From NCBI RefSeq assembly GCF_963678975.1, contig NC_089276.1:1-64000 (forward strand): DNA of 64,000 nucleotides, written 5' to 3'. Source of the stretch: Dysidea avara. Lineage: Eukaryota; Porifera; Demospongiae; Dictyoceratida; Dysideidae. Position 1 is the first letter of the stretch; each line of letters begins with the position of its first letter. Positions 21,398 through 34,101 of the stretch are shown here, piece after piece. Below the pieces are notes generated by a model. The model did no database searches and was not told the DNA's origin. It saw only the letters and a program-made list of their open reading frames with translations. The position numbers were made by a program, and so were the translations under genes.

Positions 21398-21803
21398 AGC
21401 TATTTAAAAAATTAAAAATTTCAAAAGAAGTAGGGGTTGATATACACGCTACAAAAAGTAAGGAAACAAGCTAAAAAATGTTACAGCTGAAATGAGAAAT
21501 GATCCAGCAGTAAAAAGTGGAGATCCAGCAGTAAATAGTAAGAAAACAAGATTAGACAACTATTTGCTAAAACGAGACACACTTTAATGCCTACTTTTGG
21601 CTAATCTACCATCAAATTAGCCAAAAGTAGGGATTAAAGTATGTCTCATTTTAGCAAGTAGTCATTTAATCTTGTTTCCTTACTTTTTACTGCTGAATCA
21701 TTTCTCATTTCAGCTGTAACATTTTTGAGCTTGTTTCCTTACTTTTTGTAGCGTGTATATCAACCCTTAGTTCCTTTTGAAATTTTTAATTTTTTAAATA
21801 GCT
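21398..21803. mobile_element. Fold-back element, about 406 bp
   Basis: AGCTATTTAAAAAATT at the left is mirrored at the right. Inside, the blocks AGTAGGGGTTGATATACACG, GTAAGGAAACAAGCT and TTACAGCTGAAATGAGAAAT are complemented on the other arm. The centre is near 21600. Non-coding. Confidence 0.88.
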
Positions 21804-21954
21804 AGTTTGTTTACTTTTTTTGTCTAGCTAGCTAGCTAGCTATATTATATCTTTTTGTTTTCCACATACTATAAATATCACTTGAAGCAGCTATCTTTTA
21901 CCTTTGTACGCAATAAGCGCCTCTAAAAATAATTATTGTCTTGTCTTTTAAAGC

Positions 21955-22271
21955 TATCTAATCCAAAACAGCCAAGCTGTAAAAAAGAGTACGGCCCTCA
22001 GAAAGGCTATGGTGAAAAATCAAGGTGGCGGCCAAGAAATGGCTGTGATGGTAGGTTAATGGTAAAAATTTTAATAATGACAATTCAGGTGAATTTTGTG
22101 CCAAGACTAAGCGGCACCAAATTCACCTGAATTGTCATTATTAAAATTTTTACCATTAACCTACCATCACAGCCATTTCTTGGCCGCCACCTTGGATTTC
22201 ACATCTTTTTTCACCATGGCCTTTCTGAGGGCCGCACTCTTTTTTTACAGCTTGGCTGTTTTGGATTAGAT
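21955..22271. mobile_element. Near-perfect palindromic MITE, 317 bp
   Basis: ATCTAATCCAAAACAGCC is complemented exactly at the right end, and the arms match almost base for base up to a short centre near 22110. The element forms a near-complete hairpin. A shortened relative lies at 51434-51638 in inverted relation, next to the same minisatellite. High arm identity suggests either a young element or arm-to-arm gene conversion. Confidence 0.93.
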
Positions 22272-22439
22272 TTCACTTCTTTTTGTATTTGTATACCCCA
22301 ACTTTTTTAACCTATCTTTTTTTCTTTACCACAGGAAGAAGAGAAAGATGAAGAAGTTTTCAAATACTTTAACTAATTCAGATTTTATCAGTAAATGTAC
22401 AAATTATATATATTATAATACATTTATTACATGTTAATT

Positions 22440-23850
22440 ATTCCCTATACAGATAACTTGTTTGCAACTCTCTACAGGGTGATTTGTTTGTAGCTGAATT
22501 TCCTACAAGGTAACTTCTTCTAGCTGATCTTTCTACAGGGCGATTTGTTTGTAGCTGAGTTCTCTACAGGGTGATTTGTTTGCAGCTGAACCCTCTACAT
22601 GGTAGTTTCTTTGTAGCTGAACTCTCTATAATGTGACTTCTTCTAGCTGAACTCTCTACAGGGTGACTTGTTTCTAGCTGATCTCTCTACAGGGTGACTT
22701 GTTTCTAGCTGAACTCTCTACAGGTGATTTGTTTGCAGCTGAACTCTCTACATGGTGGTTTCTTTATAGCCGAACTCTCTACAAGGTAACTTCTTCTAGC
22801 TGATCTCTCTACAGGGTGATTTGTTTGTAGCTGAACTCTCTACAGGTGATTTGTTTGTAGCTGAACTCTCTACAAGGTGATACTTCTAGCAGATCTCTCT
22901 ACAGGATGACTTGTTTCTAACTGAACTCTCTACAGGGTGATCTGTTCATAGCTGAACTTTCCAATTGGTGATTTGTTTGCAGCTAAACTCTCTACATGGT
23001 GGTTTCTTTGTAGCTGAACTCTCTACAAGGTAACTTCTTCTAGCTGATCTTTTTACAGGGCATATTTGTTTGTAGCTGAGTTCTCTACAGGGTGATTTGT
23101 TTGCAGCTGAACTCTCTACATGGTAGTTTCTTTGTAGCTGAACTCTCTACAATGTGACTTCTTCTAGCTAAACTCTCTACAGGGTGATTTGTTTCTAGCT
23201 GATCTCTCTACAGGGTGACTTATTTCTAGCTGAACTCTCTACAGGTGATTTGTTTGCAGCTGAACTCTCTACATGGTGGTTTCTTTGTAGCTGAACTCTC
23301 TACAAGATAACTTCTTCTAGCTGATCTTTCTACAGGGTGATTTGTTTGTAGCTGAAGGGTGATTTATTTGCAGCTAAACTCTCTACAAGGTGACTTCTTC
23401 TAGCTGAACTCTCTACAGAATGATTGATTTTTTTTGCAGCTGAACTCTCTACATGATGGTTTTTTTGTAGCTGAACTCTCTACAAGGTGATTTCTTCTAG
23501 CTGATCTCTCTACAGGGTGATTTTTGTTTGCAGCTGAACTCTCTACATGGTGGTTTCTTTGCAACTGAACTCTCTACAGGGTGATTTGTTTGTAGCTAAA
23601 CTCTCTACAGGGTGATCTGTTCGTAGCTGAACTCTCTACAGGGTGATCTGTTTGCAGCTGAACTCTCTACATGATGGTTTCTTTGTAGCTGAACTCTCTA
23701 CAAGGTGACTTCTTCTAGCTGATCTCTCTACAGTGTGACTTGTTTCTAGATGAACTCTCTACAGGGTGACTTGCATGTAGCTGAATTGTCTATCAGATTA
23801 ACTGTTTGTAGCTGAATTCCGTACAGAATATCTTGCAATGTAATATAATT
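22440..23850. repeat. 31-bp minisatellite (TAGCTGAACTCTCTACAGGGTGATTTGTT type)
   Basis: About 45 imperfect units. The constant part is GCTGAACTCTCTACA; the variable part alternates between GGGTGATTTGTTTG, AGGTGACTTCTTCTA and TGGTGGTTTCTTTG types in a loose higher-order pattern. The same unit appears on the opposite strand at 50270-51240. Confidence 0.95.
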
Positions 23851-24715
23851 CTATAATGGAGTAAGTTATAAATGTAGCTGAATGCTCTATTAGGGTGACT
23901 GTTCTATTAGAGTATCTCGATCTCGCATTTGCTACACGTAGTTGCCTTTTGAATCATAACTCAGTGGTTTGTATTCCGATTCTTCTGTACTACTGCAAGG
24001 ACTTTCTATGATGATTATTCCAGCTACATACTGATTTTCAGCTCATTGCTCTAAGCGGTTTGCCTGGTAGACGTGAAAACTAATAGTTTTTTTTATTCAT
24101 AAAAATTGATCGCATAATTTTGACACAGGTTGGGTTTTGTGTCATATCTCCATGGTCTTTATCTCAATTCCTTTCAACCACAAAAAGGCACTCCTACGAT
24201 GGTTACTCCATTTACATATCAATTTTCAACTCATTCCTCCAAGGGGTTTACCCTGTAGGCGTGACAGACCTTCGACCTTATTTTACACACATAATCAGTC
24301 ATAACTCCGTGAATGTTCATCGGATTCCTACCAAAGTTGGTACTGAGATCCGCCTTAATGAGCCCTTCAAGTGTGCCAAAGTTCAGCCCGATTGGTGTAC
24401 GCATTCATATTTTATGGCAGATTTTGCGAAGTGTGCAAAATGAAGATGAAAAAAACAACAAAGAAATTATAACGAAATTTTGTTCGCTTGTATCTCGGAA
24501 ATGGCTGGACCGATTTTCTCCAAATTTGGTATGTAGACTCCCATAACTGGCCGGCACGTCTGTAGCAAATTTGGTTCCAATCGGATAAGGGATCACAGAG
24601 CTACATAGGTGTGAAAATTGCATTTTCTTTCTTCCTGTTAATATACTCACGGTGTGGCGCGCCGGCTTCTTGGGCCACACGACACACTATCGTGTGTCTT
24701 GATTACAGCACCTGT
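23851..24715. other. Diverged flank of composite element, no gene
   Basis: Several frames cover 24120-24680, but the matching region at 49380-50160 is broken differently, so none is conserved as a protein. Ends with the hairpin GACACACTATCGTGTGTC at 24690-24707. Confidence 0.5.
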
Positions 24716-26091
24716 TTAAGGCTTCAGCTACATTTCTAATGGCCTAAATGTTGATGATTTTACAGTAAAACATCGCTGGAGAGTCCACCATATATTAGAG
24801 TGGAACCCTCGCTTTTAGAAGTCTGGATCCCAAAGTAGATCCACCCCTCAAGACATTATTAGCTAGCTACCTCATAAAAAGACGACTACCCAGCGTTAAC
24901 AAATGCTAGAGACAACTCCTTGGGTATTACACCCGTTCACCCTCATCTTATGCACAAGTATTCACACTTCATTAAAATACGTTTTTGGGCTGTGGCACAT
25001 GCCGCAACTATTAAGCACCTAAATTATTAATTATCCTTCAAGAGGAACAAAGAAGCAGATGAATGATGAAAGCAAACAGCATGGTGCAGTTGACAGAACT
25101 TAAATTGGAACAACAGATTCGTGAATTCGATGTCATTACCTTGACTGTCTGAAATTTCTGGAGCCGTATACCTAGCGTACCGGGTCTTACAGCAGGCAGG
25201 CTGGCAGATGAAATGTAGGTGAATTTCAAATTTTTTAAAACTCACTGTACATCGAAACATTCGACTTTTCGCTTCATTTACTCAAGGTACAGCATCATTA
25301 TAACAGTACTAATGCATTCCAGGTGGTTTTTTTGGGTAAAACTTATTGCAAGGCCGTTTTTTGAGGTGCGAAAATCCACGAAACCATATGATTTCTCACC
25401 AACCCCTACTATACAGTACTATCGTACTGTATGATACATTCGATTATCGAGATATCGTAAAACTAATATAATGATAGGTTATTTATCTAAACTTCCGTAA
25501 ATTACTTGTATACCAAAGAATATCTTATGGTGTATATAGACACCTCCAACTCTCCCACCACTTGGGAACAGTGTTAAAACTAACATTTGCTCACTGTACT
25601 GCTACATTATTGGCAGTTAACTAAAATATATATTTGTTTCAATTATCTAGATATATGTTAGATAATCGAGATAAGTTCAAAAGGATAAATCTAAAATTGT
25701 CATTGCAAACCTCTATCGGAAAGCAAAAGTAGCTACATGAGCGGACCTTTTAATTCCTATAGAGCTTAGCTATATATTGTTGTGCTCAGTTGTTTTAAGC
25801 AGTACTAGTGTAGCCATCCATCAACAATTTTCCTAATGTACTTTTGCAGAAGCATAATTACTTATACACTGTAAGAATGTTGGTTAATACACCAAAATCA
25901 ACATGAGTTGGCTAAATTGAGCAAATAATAAGTGTCATCACAGTATACATTACTGGTGTATATGTAAGAGTCTATACTCCTGCTGTCACATCCTTTTGTT
26001 GGTTAGGGAGTGACCATATGACTTGAAGTGGCCTAAGTTGTTTTTTTGGCTTATGTTTTAATTGAGGTGATAAATCGTGGCTGCTATAGAA
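24716..26091. other. Intergenic, no gene supported
   Basis: Two overlapping minus-strand frames at 25027-25260 contain acceptor- and donor-like sites (ACAGTCAAG|GTAATG) but I could not build a gene. The rest is AT-rich. Confidence 0.35.
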
Positions 26092-26410
26092 ATGGGACAA
26101 AGCTGTTCCACGTAAGTGACAAAGATCTGAACCTGAACAGTTTGCACATTAATAGCTACAATTGTATTAAATAGACTGTGGTCTCATTACATGGCTATGA
26201 TTATCCTTACCATAATGTATTATACTAGACAGATGCTAAAGCAGGTAGGGACGAACCTGAGGTGTGTTTCAATTATGCAAAAGTTAATTGGATTGTTATG
26301 CTATGCAGATAGTAAATGAGGAAGTGCTTTATGAAAGTGATAGATTGGAAAGTTTGTATGATGAGGACCATCGGAGTACACAGGGTTATGCAGTTGGAAT
26401 CAAAGAATAG
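26092..26410 (+). CDS. Putative N-myristoylated 45-aa microprotein, three exons
   Basis: Exons 26092-26111, 26229-26244 and 26309-26410. The two introns (117 and 64 bp) have GT-AG ends (CAC|GTAAGT, ACTAG|ACAG; CAG|GTAGGG, ATGCAG|ATAG), and the phases join to 46 codons with TAG at 26408-26410. The protein starts MGQSCSTQ, a Gly2 N-myristoylation motif with a nearby Cys for possible palmitoylation, followed by an acidic stretch (ESDRLESLYDEDHR) and the end GYAVGIKE. AATAAA follows the stop by about 35 bases. The small size, myristoylation motif and DED-[KH]-R...G..VG tail recall the OCC-1/C12orf75 family, but similarity is over too few residues to name it. The first two exons are tiny, so a chance join is possible. 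Confidence 0.5.
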
Positions 26411-26449
26411 TGCAGTCATTATGTGAGTCCGCCTCATACTAATTGCAAT

Positions 26450-28379
26450 AAAAGCAAACTCAACAGATTTTGTTCCTTTATTATGTCCTCAATGGCAGAA
26501 AAAAAAAGTACTAAGGAATCCTCGTAGGGGAACAAATTCATTTTTTGCTGCTTACCAGTTTGACGTTTTTATGGTGTTTATAGTCATATCTCAGCTAGGA
26601 ACTACTTATATCAAAACTTAATATACCATCAAAATACTTCAGCAAAAACTAATCTTTTTGTATTAAATTATCATCCTAGGACGATGTATGGACAAGTTGT
26701 AAAAATATGTTTCCAGGTTATATCACTAAGAGATTGTAAATGCCATTGTATGACTACTCAAGTGTGTCGATATCATTGTCATAAGATGCGTTTGTGCAGT
26801 CAGTTCCCTTGCAGTTACGACAAGCTCAATGTTGTGCTTCTTGCATGATTATCTTAATGTATTGCAGTCAGTCTGGCTGTTACATCTGACCAATGTAGCA
26901 GATGTACAGGAGGAGCAAGAGGTAGAAACATTTGGAGTACGTGCCACCACACTTTCATGCATACTTTCTGACAAACAAGAGTATAGTAAATGCATGTACT
27001 GAGATTCATGAGCAAGAACGTAACAGATGATAACAGTACTATTATAGAACTTTGCGTGGGCAAAATCAAAGGAAAGTATACTTTAAATCTCATAAAGTAC
27101 ACTTTAGGGAAAACAGTGCTATATTGCCAGAGTGCTTTATTGTACAATTAAAGTACTCTTGTGGGTAATAAAGCACAGTTGCCCACGTGCCCTAGTGCAG
27201 GCTAACAGTCCACGGCGCTCACGCCAGCATGACTAATCACACAAGTCGGTGAAGGCTGATAGCCTGCACAACGCTGAGTGATCAATCACCCCAGCCAATA
27301 CGAGTGCTACACAGTAAATTCAAATGGATCAATTCAACCTCCATGGGTAAATTTAACCTACAAATTTTTTTGTTAAAATGATCATCTAAAAGTGGTTATA
27401 ACTAGGGTAGGCTTTTGGACTAAATCAGTCAAAATAACTAGGGTAGGTCAATATAACTATTAACTTAGGATGTTGAAATAACATATTTGGGTAATTTCAG
27501 TGTGTATGGTCAAGTCTACTATGGCACAGATTAGATGACCAGCTACATGGTTAAATTTACAGTACACTAGCCATTATAACATTTGTGTTACATCCCACAA
27601 TCAAAAGTGAACACGGAGAACATAGGTTTTATATACAATTTGAAACTTCTATAAGATCAGGTATGTTTAAAGTATCAAGATGCAGTATGTATGTAACAAC
27701 TATTGCGAATATGTGTCGTAGATAGATTAATGTATGTTATTACTAATGATGACTGACTTGTTAATTAATGTAAACAAACAAATAAGCAAATATTTTGTGA
27801 CGAGAGTTAATTTTACCACAGATGGTTAAAATAACCATGATGGCAAGGTTATTTCAAACACTTAGCTAGAGGTTGAAGAAACTTTAGGGCATCTGGGTAA
27901 TATGACTATATCTTACAAAGTTAAAATAGCCAAGTATATCCTTGGGTCATTACTACCAAAAAATCGGTCATTTGAATTGCAGGTAAAACAACCCAAAAAT
28001 TTGGGTCATTTGTACCCATTTGAATTTACAGTGTACCACTGGATTGCTTTTATAGACATACCTAAATGCTTCGATGATGGGTGGGAGAAGGTAACATTGC
28101 CATTATTTTTTTAATGCAAATGGACAAGTCCTAGAGATATCACGGAAATACTTCACAATGTGTCACAATAGAATCAATTGTGGGTTGTGACCAAAACCTG
28201 CCAAAATACACGATGAACATCTACCATGCCAAACTATGGTAAACTATACGTGTGAGTTACTTTGTTAAACTAGTGTGTGTGTATTCAGGCTGCTAATAGT
28301 TCGTGCAATGCGTGTTAATTATAAGTCCTAGTGTATGGTGAAGCTACAGTTCCATAAATCATTTAAAGCATTGCCTTGC
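26450..28379. other. Long intergenic stretch, no gene seen
   Basis: AT-rich. Short frames only (for example 26854-27147 minus, 27902-28114 plus) without recognisable content or consistent splice sites. GTTAAAATAACC-type phrases recur at 27340-27500 and 27810-28030 as a faint dispersed repeat. Confidence 0.4.
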
Positions 28380-28520
28380 TCGTGCTGTATGAAAAATAAA
28401 GCACTCGGCGCTAGGCCTCGATGCTAATAAAGCACTTGGCTTTGCCTCGTGCTTTATTAGCAACTCAGCCACACACCTCATACTTTATTTTTCATATAGC
28501 ACTCGCGGCAATGCTTTAAC
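28375..28520. repeat. Hairpin of AAAGCACTCGGC-type inverted repeats
   Basis: CATTGCCTTGCTCGTGCTGTATGAAAAATAAAG on the left (two blocks) is complemented on the right by CTTTATTTTTCATATAGCAC and GGCAATG. A short internal inverted pair (AATAAAGCACTTGG / GTGCTTTATT) sits at the centre. Probably a small transposon. Confidence 0.75.
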
Positions 28521-28949
28521 ATGTACGAATAAAGATTTGTGCTGACTGGTAGTAGAACCCAATAAAAGTGGATTGGAATAATCCAGTAATGAATGAACTG
28601 CCTTTTGAACTTTTTTCATTTGTAGTTGTGAACCTTTTATTGAATTTTAAGTGATGTTGGATAGTTTAACTAATGTGTTATCTTTGTTCAGTAGATCAGT
28701 AGCAAATGTTGGACTTGTTATCATGCAAGGGTTCATTACATCTTTTTCTCTGACAATACCATTCTCTTCTTTGCAGTAATAAACAATCACATTGTTCTAC
28801 TGCCATCTTAGCTCTTCTCTGTCTGTTATATTCTCTCTGCTTGGCTACTCTCACTTCTTTTTGTTGTAAAGTTTCTTTATCACGTCTTTATTTGTACAGT
28901 TCCCCATGCCTTCGTCAACGTCTGTCATCTTGACTTTCAAGTAATCATT

Positions 28950-29075
28950 CAACAGTAGCACCATCCATCTTCCTCTAGTCTCAGCGTCCTCAACAGTAGC
29001 ACCATCCATCTTCCTCCAGTCTCAGCGTCCTCAACAGTAGCACCAACCGTCTTCCTCCAGTCTCAGCATTGTCTG
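28950..29075. repeat. Minisatellite, 41-bp unit, three copies
   Basis: CAACAGTAGCACCATCCATC and TTCCTCCAGTCTCAGCGTC repeat three times with a few changes. Confidence 0.9.
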
Positions 29076-30515
29076 ATTTTTCAGGGGGTCGCTTATGAAA
29101 ATTATAAACACGTGTCTTTTCAGTCATGTAATGAGTTTTCAGGGGCTGATCTAGGGGAGGGGCTATGGGGGCTGAAGTCTCCCCCTCACTTTCAGACTTT
29201 ACTTGATCAATACACTGAAGATTACAATGAACTTCTGTCTTAGCAATTAGCATAGATTTAAGGTTACGGGTTAGGCGCTTAATAATAGGTTATTATTTTT
29301 CGATGCACGATAATGGATGATGCAATATTAGCACGAAACTCGAGCAGGTGTTAGTGAGAAGGTTGTTAACTTCAAAGCGTTGTATAGCCACGTGATAATA
29401 GTGGAGGAATCATACAAAGTGAGAATTAATAATTTACTGCAGAATATAGTCAAGCGTAAAATTAAGTCCCGCAATATGGTTGAACCAGCGTTTACCCCCG
29501 CAATATGGTTGAACCAGCGTTTAGCACTACTGCTTAATGTGGTTATTATTCATCAAAAATAGCAGCTGTCAGCCAATTAGTACTAATTTTTTTAGGGCAG
29601 TATCAATGGGTGGTTATATTATCTAGGTCCTGTCATGGAGACTTTGTGGGAAAACTGACTAGAGGCTGGTTAGTTACCGTATCTTTCAAGGATAATGGTG
29701 ATTAGTTCTGCTACGGAAATACCGCGAGTCCACTACAGTGCTGTTACAATTAGATAACAACTCAATTTGTTCGTGAGGACCTAGAAATCACTAAGTAATA
29801 GCTTATTAATGCTAAATATCACAATATGGCTTCCCATGAAACCTGGTTTTTGATGAATAGCAATCAACAGTTTCACTGTTTAGTGCCTGCATTTCTGTAC
29901 AAGTGCTTCCCTTGTTGAGTGTATCACCGCTTATGGTATTACTTATACGTTAATATTCCACGTAATTTTAGTGAGTTCTTCCAAGCAAAACGGTTAAAAC
30001 AGAACTATAAACAAAGCGCCTGCAAAATTATTTATCTGGTAACCCGTAACCTTAATGGTACAAATACTCATTAAACCACCATCTTTTTGAGGCATTAGTT
30101 ATCAAACCGGATAACTGGGATCAGCATTGGAGGTGCATAAGATCGAGATACTCTAATAGAGCAGTCATCTAACTACTCTAATAGAATATTCAGCAGATAT
30201 TGGTTCTACTATAGAATTTATTCATATATACAAAAGATGTGTCTATAAATACAATGAAGTGCATTGGTCTATTTAAAAGGCCTTCAATAACTCATCTAGT
30301 TGTACAGTCATTCTTATTTCAAGTATACACATACCACTGAAAATGCTCTCAGATGGCATGCAATCTTGCATCATTCAAATTTCAAAAATTTCCAGTTTCA
30401 ATTACATTATTATTCTACTGTTGTACAGTTGTGAGAGGGTGTTGGTTGCCCAAACCTTTTCATTAACGAATGCTACAGAGCTATGCCTAATCTAAATGAG
30501 GGCAGTATATAAAAT
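29076..30515. other. Intergenic, no gene seen
   Basis: Includes a 29-bp direct duplication (CCGCAATATGGTTGAACCAG, 29469-29530) and one copy of the GATCGAGATACTCTAATAGA motif at 30148. No coding support. Confidence 0.45.
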
Positions 30516-30579
30516 ATCCCATCCAAAACAGCTTATAGCTGTAAAAAAAGTGTGAGTTCAAGTAAAGCAGAGTTAAAGG

Positions 30580-32945
30580 TATGGGTCATTCCATGTCAAA
30601 TCAACAAGGAATTTAGGGTCACCTCTCGGATTTTGATGAAACTTGGTGTGTTTGTAGTACCTGTGGTGCTTATCACTCATGCAAATTTTTAGCTCCATAC
30701 ATTCCATAGTTTCTGATTTATGACCACAAATATTTTGAATATTTCATGAAAATTTGGTCCATCTCTGGTTACAAAATCAACTGCAACTTTGTACTGTGTA
30801 AATATTTTTAAACACAGTTTTCACTGATGGAAGACTGTTGATTGACCTTTCCAGTGATCCCTAAATTATGGGATATCTACTTAATTATGGTTCAACAGTA
30901 CTCCATTGAAAACTTTAATCCTTTATATTTTGAAAAATGCTGCTTGAAATTTTTCAAATTCTTTTGTGAATAATGATTGGGTCATAGTCTATGTTTGATA
31001 AAATTTTTATGGTGGGACCACAATGGGCTCAAGAGATATAATGAATTATGTTGTGGTATGCGGTGGAATTTGCAGGCTATTATTGCTGTATTGGAGTGTA
31101 CACCTCCAATAACCACTCACAACAAGGCCATGCCAAGTTTGTCTTACAGAGTGAAGGTGTCTAGGTACATTGAAACCTGTATTAATGACCACCTGTATTG
31201 AAAGACCATCTATAAGCTGCAGCTAATTTATACTTTAATTGGATCTTAATGAATAGCCCCAAAGCATCAATCTTTTCTAGCAAATCCAAAAATGGTCCTT
31301 ATTAGACAGGTTGACTATAAATGAGATCATCATGCGTCCATAAACACATTAATGTTGTACCATCTCTTCAGTTATACCTTATTTATTAAGTAAAATCTTG
31401 CCGTAGTGCACTTACATACATATCCCCACTCTACACTATTTAAGTTACGTACATGGCTGCATAGGTACAACAGACCTCCTCAAAAAGGATATCTGGGTAC
31501 CTTGATAGCCTCATGATCTCACTTTATAATTGTATGTACATTTTGGACCCAAGACAAGTCTGTGGTTTCTCAAAAATGAACACTTTATCAATGGTCCAGG
31601 GAATAGAAGAGTTACACTGTATATAGTAGATGCATTACTTGTACCAAGAGTTTTTATACTATTAACACTTGCTTGCACCTCAATGCGTGATTTATAGTAC
31701 TGTAATTACTAAAATTAATGGTTTTTCAAAGTATTTTGTGTTCACGTTTTTGAAGATCAGTACAGGTAAACGTTAAATATGTGGCCAACATGTTTACTTC
31801 CTACATGAGTATGTGTATGAATTTATGACTTGATCTTCAAAGTGGTTGTGAATGTAAAGTAATGTAGTAATTAATTTCACACATTGAGGTACAATCAATG
31901 CATGTACGTATATGGTAAAACCCCTCCATTGCTAGGACCATAATAAAGTGCTCATATTACAGAAGCTACAGAGGTATCTTGGTCCAAATGTATATGCACC
32001 GCTAGAGTGGGAGTACAGTGTATAAACAGGTGTCCTGGTTATCAAGGTATCCAGGTATCCCTTCTGAGGAGTCCTGTTGTATGTATCTATGCAGCCACGT
32101 ACGGAACTTAAATATGGCTAAATCCACTACAGTTAATAAAGAAGGTACTTGTGAAGAGATGGTACAACATTTACATGATGTTTAGGGACACATGGTGGTC
32201 AGATCTATAATTTATAGTCAACCTGTCTAATAAGGACCATTTTTGGATTTGCTAGAAAGGGTTGATGCTTTTGTGCTATACATTAAAGAAGTATAATTTA
32301 ACTGCAGCATATTGGTGGCCTTTCAATACAGGTGGTCACTAATACAGGTTGCAATGTACCTAGACACCTTCACTCTGTAAGACAAACTTGGCATAGCCTT
32401 GTTGTGAGTGGTTATTGGAGGTGTACACTCCAATACAGCAATAATAGCCTGCAAATTCCACCGCATACCACATCATAATTCATTATATCTCTTGAGCCCA
32501 TTGTGGTCCCACCACAAAACTTTTATCAAACATAGACTATGACCCAATCATTATTCACAAAAGAATTTGAAAAATTTCAAGCAACATTTTTCAAAATATA
32601 AAGGATTACAATTTTCAATGAAGTACTTTTGAACCATAATTAAGTAGATATCCCATAATTTAGGGATCACTGGAAAGGTCAATCAACAGTCTTCCATCAG
32701 TGAAAATTGTGTTTAAAAATATTTACACAGAACAAAGTTGCATTCAATTTTATAACTAGAGATGGACCAAATATTCATGAAATATTCAAAATATTTGTGG
32801 TCACAAATCAGAAACTATAGAATGTATGGAGCTAAAAATTTGCATGAGTGATAAGCACCACAGGTACTACAAACACATCAAGTTTCGTCAAAATCCGAGA
32901 GGTGATCCTAAATTCCTTGTTGATTTGACATGGAATGACCCGTAT
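30580..32945. mobile_element. Giant fold-back palindrome, about 2.37 kb
   Basis: GGGTCATTCCATGTCAAATC at 30583 is complemented at the far end (about 32920-32940). The two arms of about 1.15 kb run antiparallel throughout: GGTACTACAAACACA, CTAGGTACATTG/CAATGTACCTAG, the GGTGTACACTCCAATA block, AGATGGTACAACAT and so on. They meet at a centre near 31790. The arms have drifted by point changes and short indels, so this is a real element and not a read artefact. A CAGCTTATAGCTGTAAAAAAAG end like that of the other fold-backs sits just outside (30528-30550). Short frames inside are not conserved between arms. Confidence 0.9.
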
Positions 32946-33306
32946 ACAAGTTGTAAATATTAATCAGATAGTACAATTGTTAAAGTATTAATGAGAACTA
33001 TGTGTTTCTAAGTCCTGTGAGCATCTTCATAAATGCTATTTAAATTTCATTCTCAATAAAGCAAAGTGTATAGATTCTCTGATAGTAATAAATAGTTTGA
33101 GTTTGGCCATCTTTCCTGTATACAGCAATGCTATGAACAAAGGAAAAGTGGCCAAACTCAAACTATTTATTACAGTCAGAGAATCTATACACTTTGCTTT
33201 ATTGAGAATCAAATTTAAATGGCATTTATGAAGATGCTCACAGGACTTAGAAACACATAGTTCTTTAACAATTGTACTATCTGATTAATATTCACAATTT
33301 GCATAC
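32946..33306. mobile_element. Fold-back palindrome abutting the giant one, 361 bp
   Basis: ATTAATCAGATAGTACAATT and GTCCTGTGAGCATCTTCATA on the left arm are complemented on the right. The loop of about 55 bases centres on 33130. It begins where the giant palindrome ends. Confidence 0.92.
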
Positions 33307-34101
33307 CTCACACATGCATGGTATATCACTAGGCCGCATGACTCACTACTGTGAGTCTTGATTTATAGGCAAATTATAAGCAATTGTATGTGGAAATACC
33401 TCCAAAATTGCTGCATTTAAGTATCTATTTTTCAAAAATTTGCATGCCCCAGATCCCCTAGTTCCAGTATTTTCACATGAGAGACTGGTACCTTGAGTTA
33501 GCCCCCTCCCCGACCCACCCATCCCTTTTGTAAATCCTAAATCTGTCCCTGTAAACACCAATATTTGAATGTTTAATAGGACCAACCCATATTTGGATGT
33601 TTGACAGGACCAATGGATGTTTGATAGGACCAGCCCATACTTGGAGCATAGTTGTGCAGTAATGTTAGCGATTATAGTGTCTGGGGCTAGACTCGGCTAG
33701 TAGTGTTATCTACCACGTAGCTACCCATCAAACTGGCAAGTCTACTGAGAATTTCAGTTTGACAGCACCTGTAGTGGCATCAGGATTCTAATTATCATGT
33801 GATGTTTGACAGGACCAGTTTACTCCATTTGTTCATGGCACATCATGTAATGTTCGATAACTTTGTATTTGTTACTGGACATAGTCTGTACATGCATTTG
33901 ACTCGTATGTACCACTTTCCACCTAGTGTGGGACTCACTCCCAACAATCTATACATAATGCCAATAATCCTTATAGCTTAGTTATACTATACTTATTGAT
34001 CTCTTCATGCAATGGTTCCAATGTTTTGTACTTATAGGGTTTAGGTAGCTATAGCTTCTTTTCTTGTACCCTTAATGCATATAGCTACACATTACAGTGA
34101 C
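33307..34101. other. Intergenic, no gene seen
   Basis: 33330-33360 carries the ACTCACTACTGTGAGTC hairpin end of the dispersed family. 33580-33830 has several GTTTGAYAGGACCA phrases, a short degenerate repeat. Confidence 0.45.

Larger units (their letters stand above)
22272..24715 (+). mobile_element. Composite repeat element carrying the 31-bp minisatellite, copy A
   Basis: Matches 49380-51433 in reverse orientation along most of its length: TTTTTGTATTTGTATACCCC, an AGGAAGAAGA-containing segment, the minisatellite, the GTGACTGTTCTATTAGAGTA motif, a region of diverged sequence, and the end GCGCCGGCTTCTTGGGCC followed by the hairpin GACACACTATCGTGTGTC. No transposase frame is visible. It may be a large non-autonomous element or a segmental duplication; the hairpin end would also suit a rolling-circle element, but no further Helitron feature was seen. 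Confidence 0.7.

Noticed and set aside
24120..24680. Overlapping frames on both strands beside the minisatellite
   Set aside because: The inverted copy at 49.4-50.2 kb does not preserve any of them.
30977..31201. Gene inside the giant palindrome
   Set aside because: The matching arm does not keep the frame and there are no splice or domain signals.
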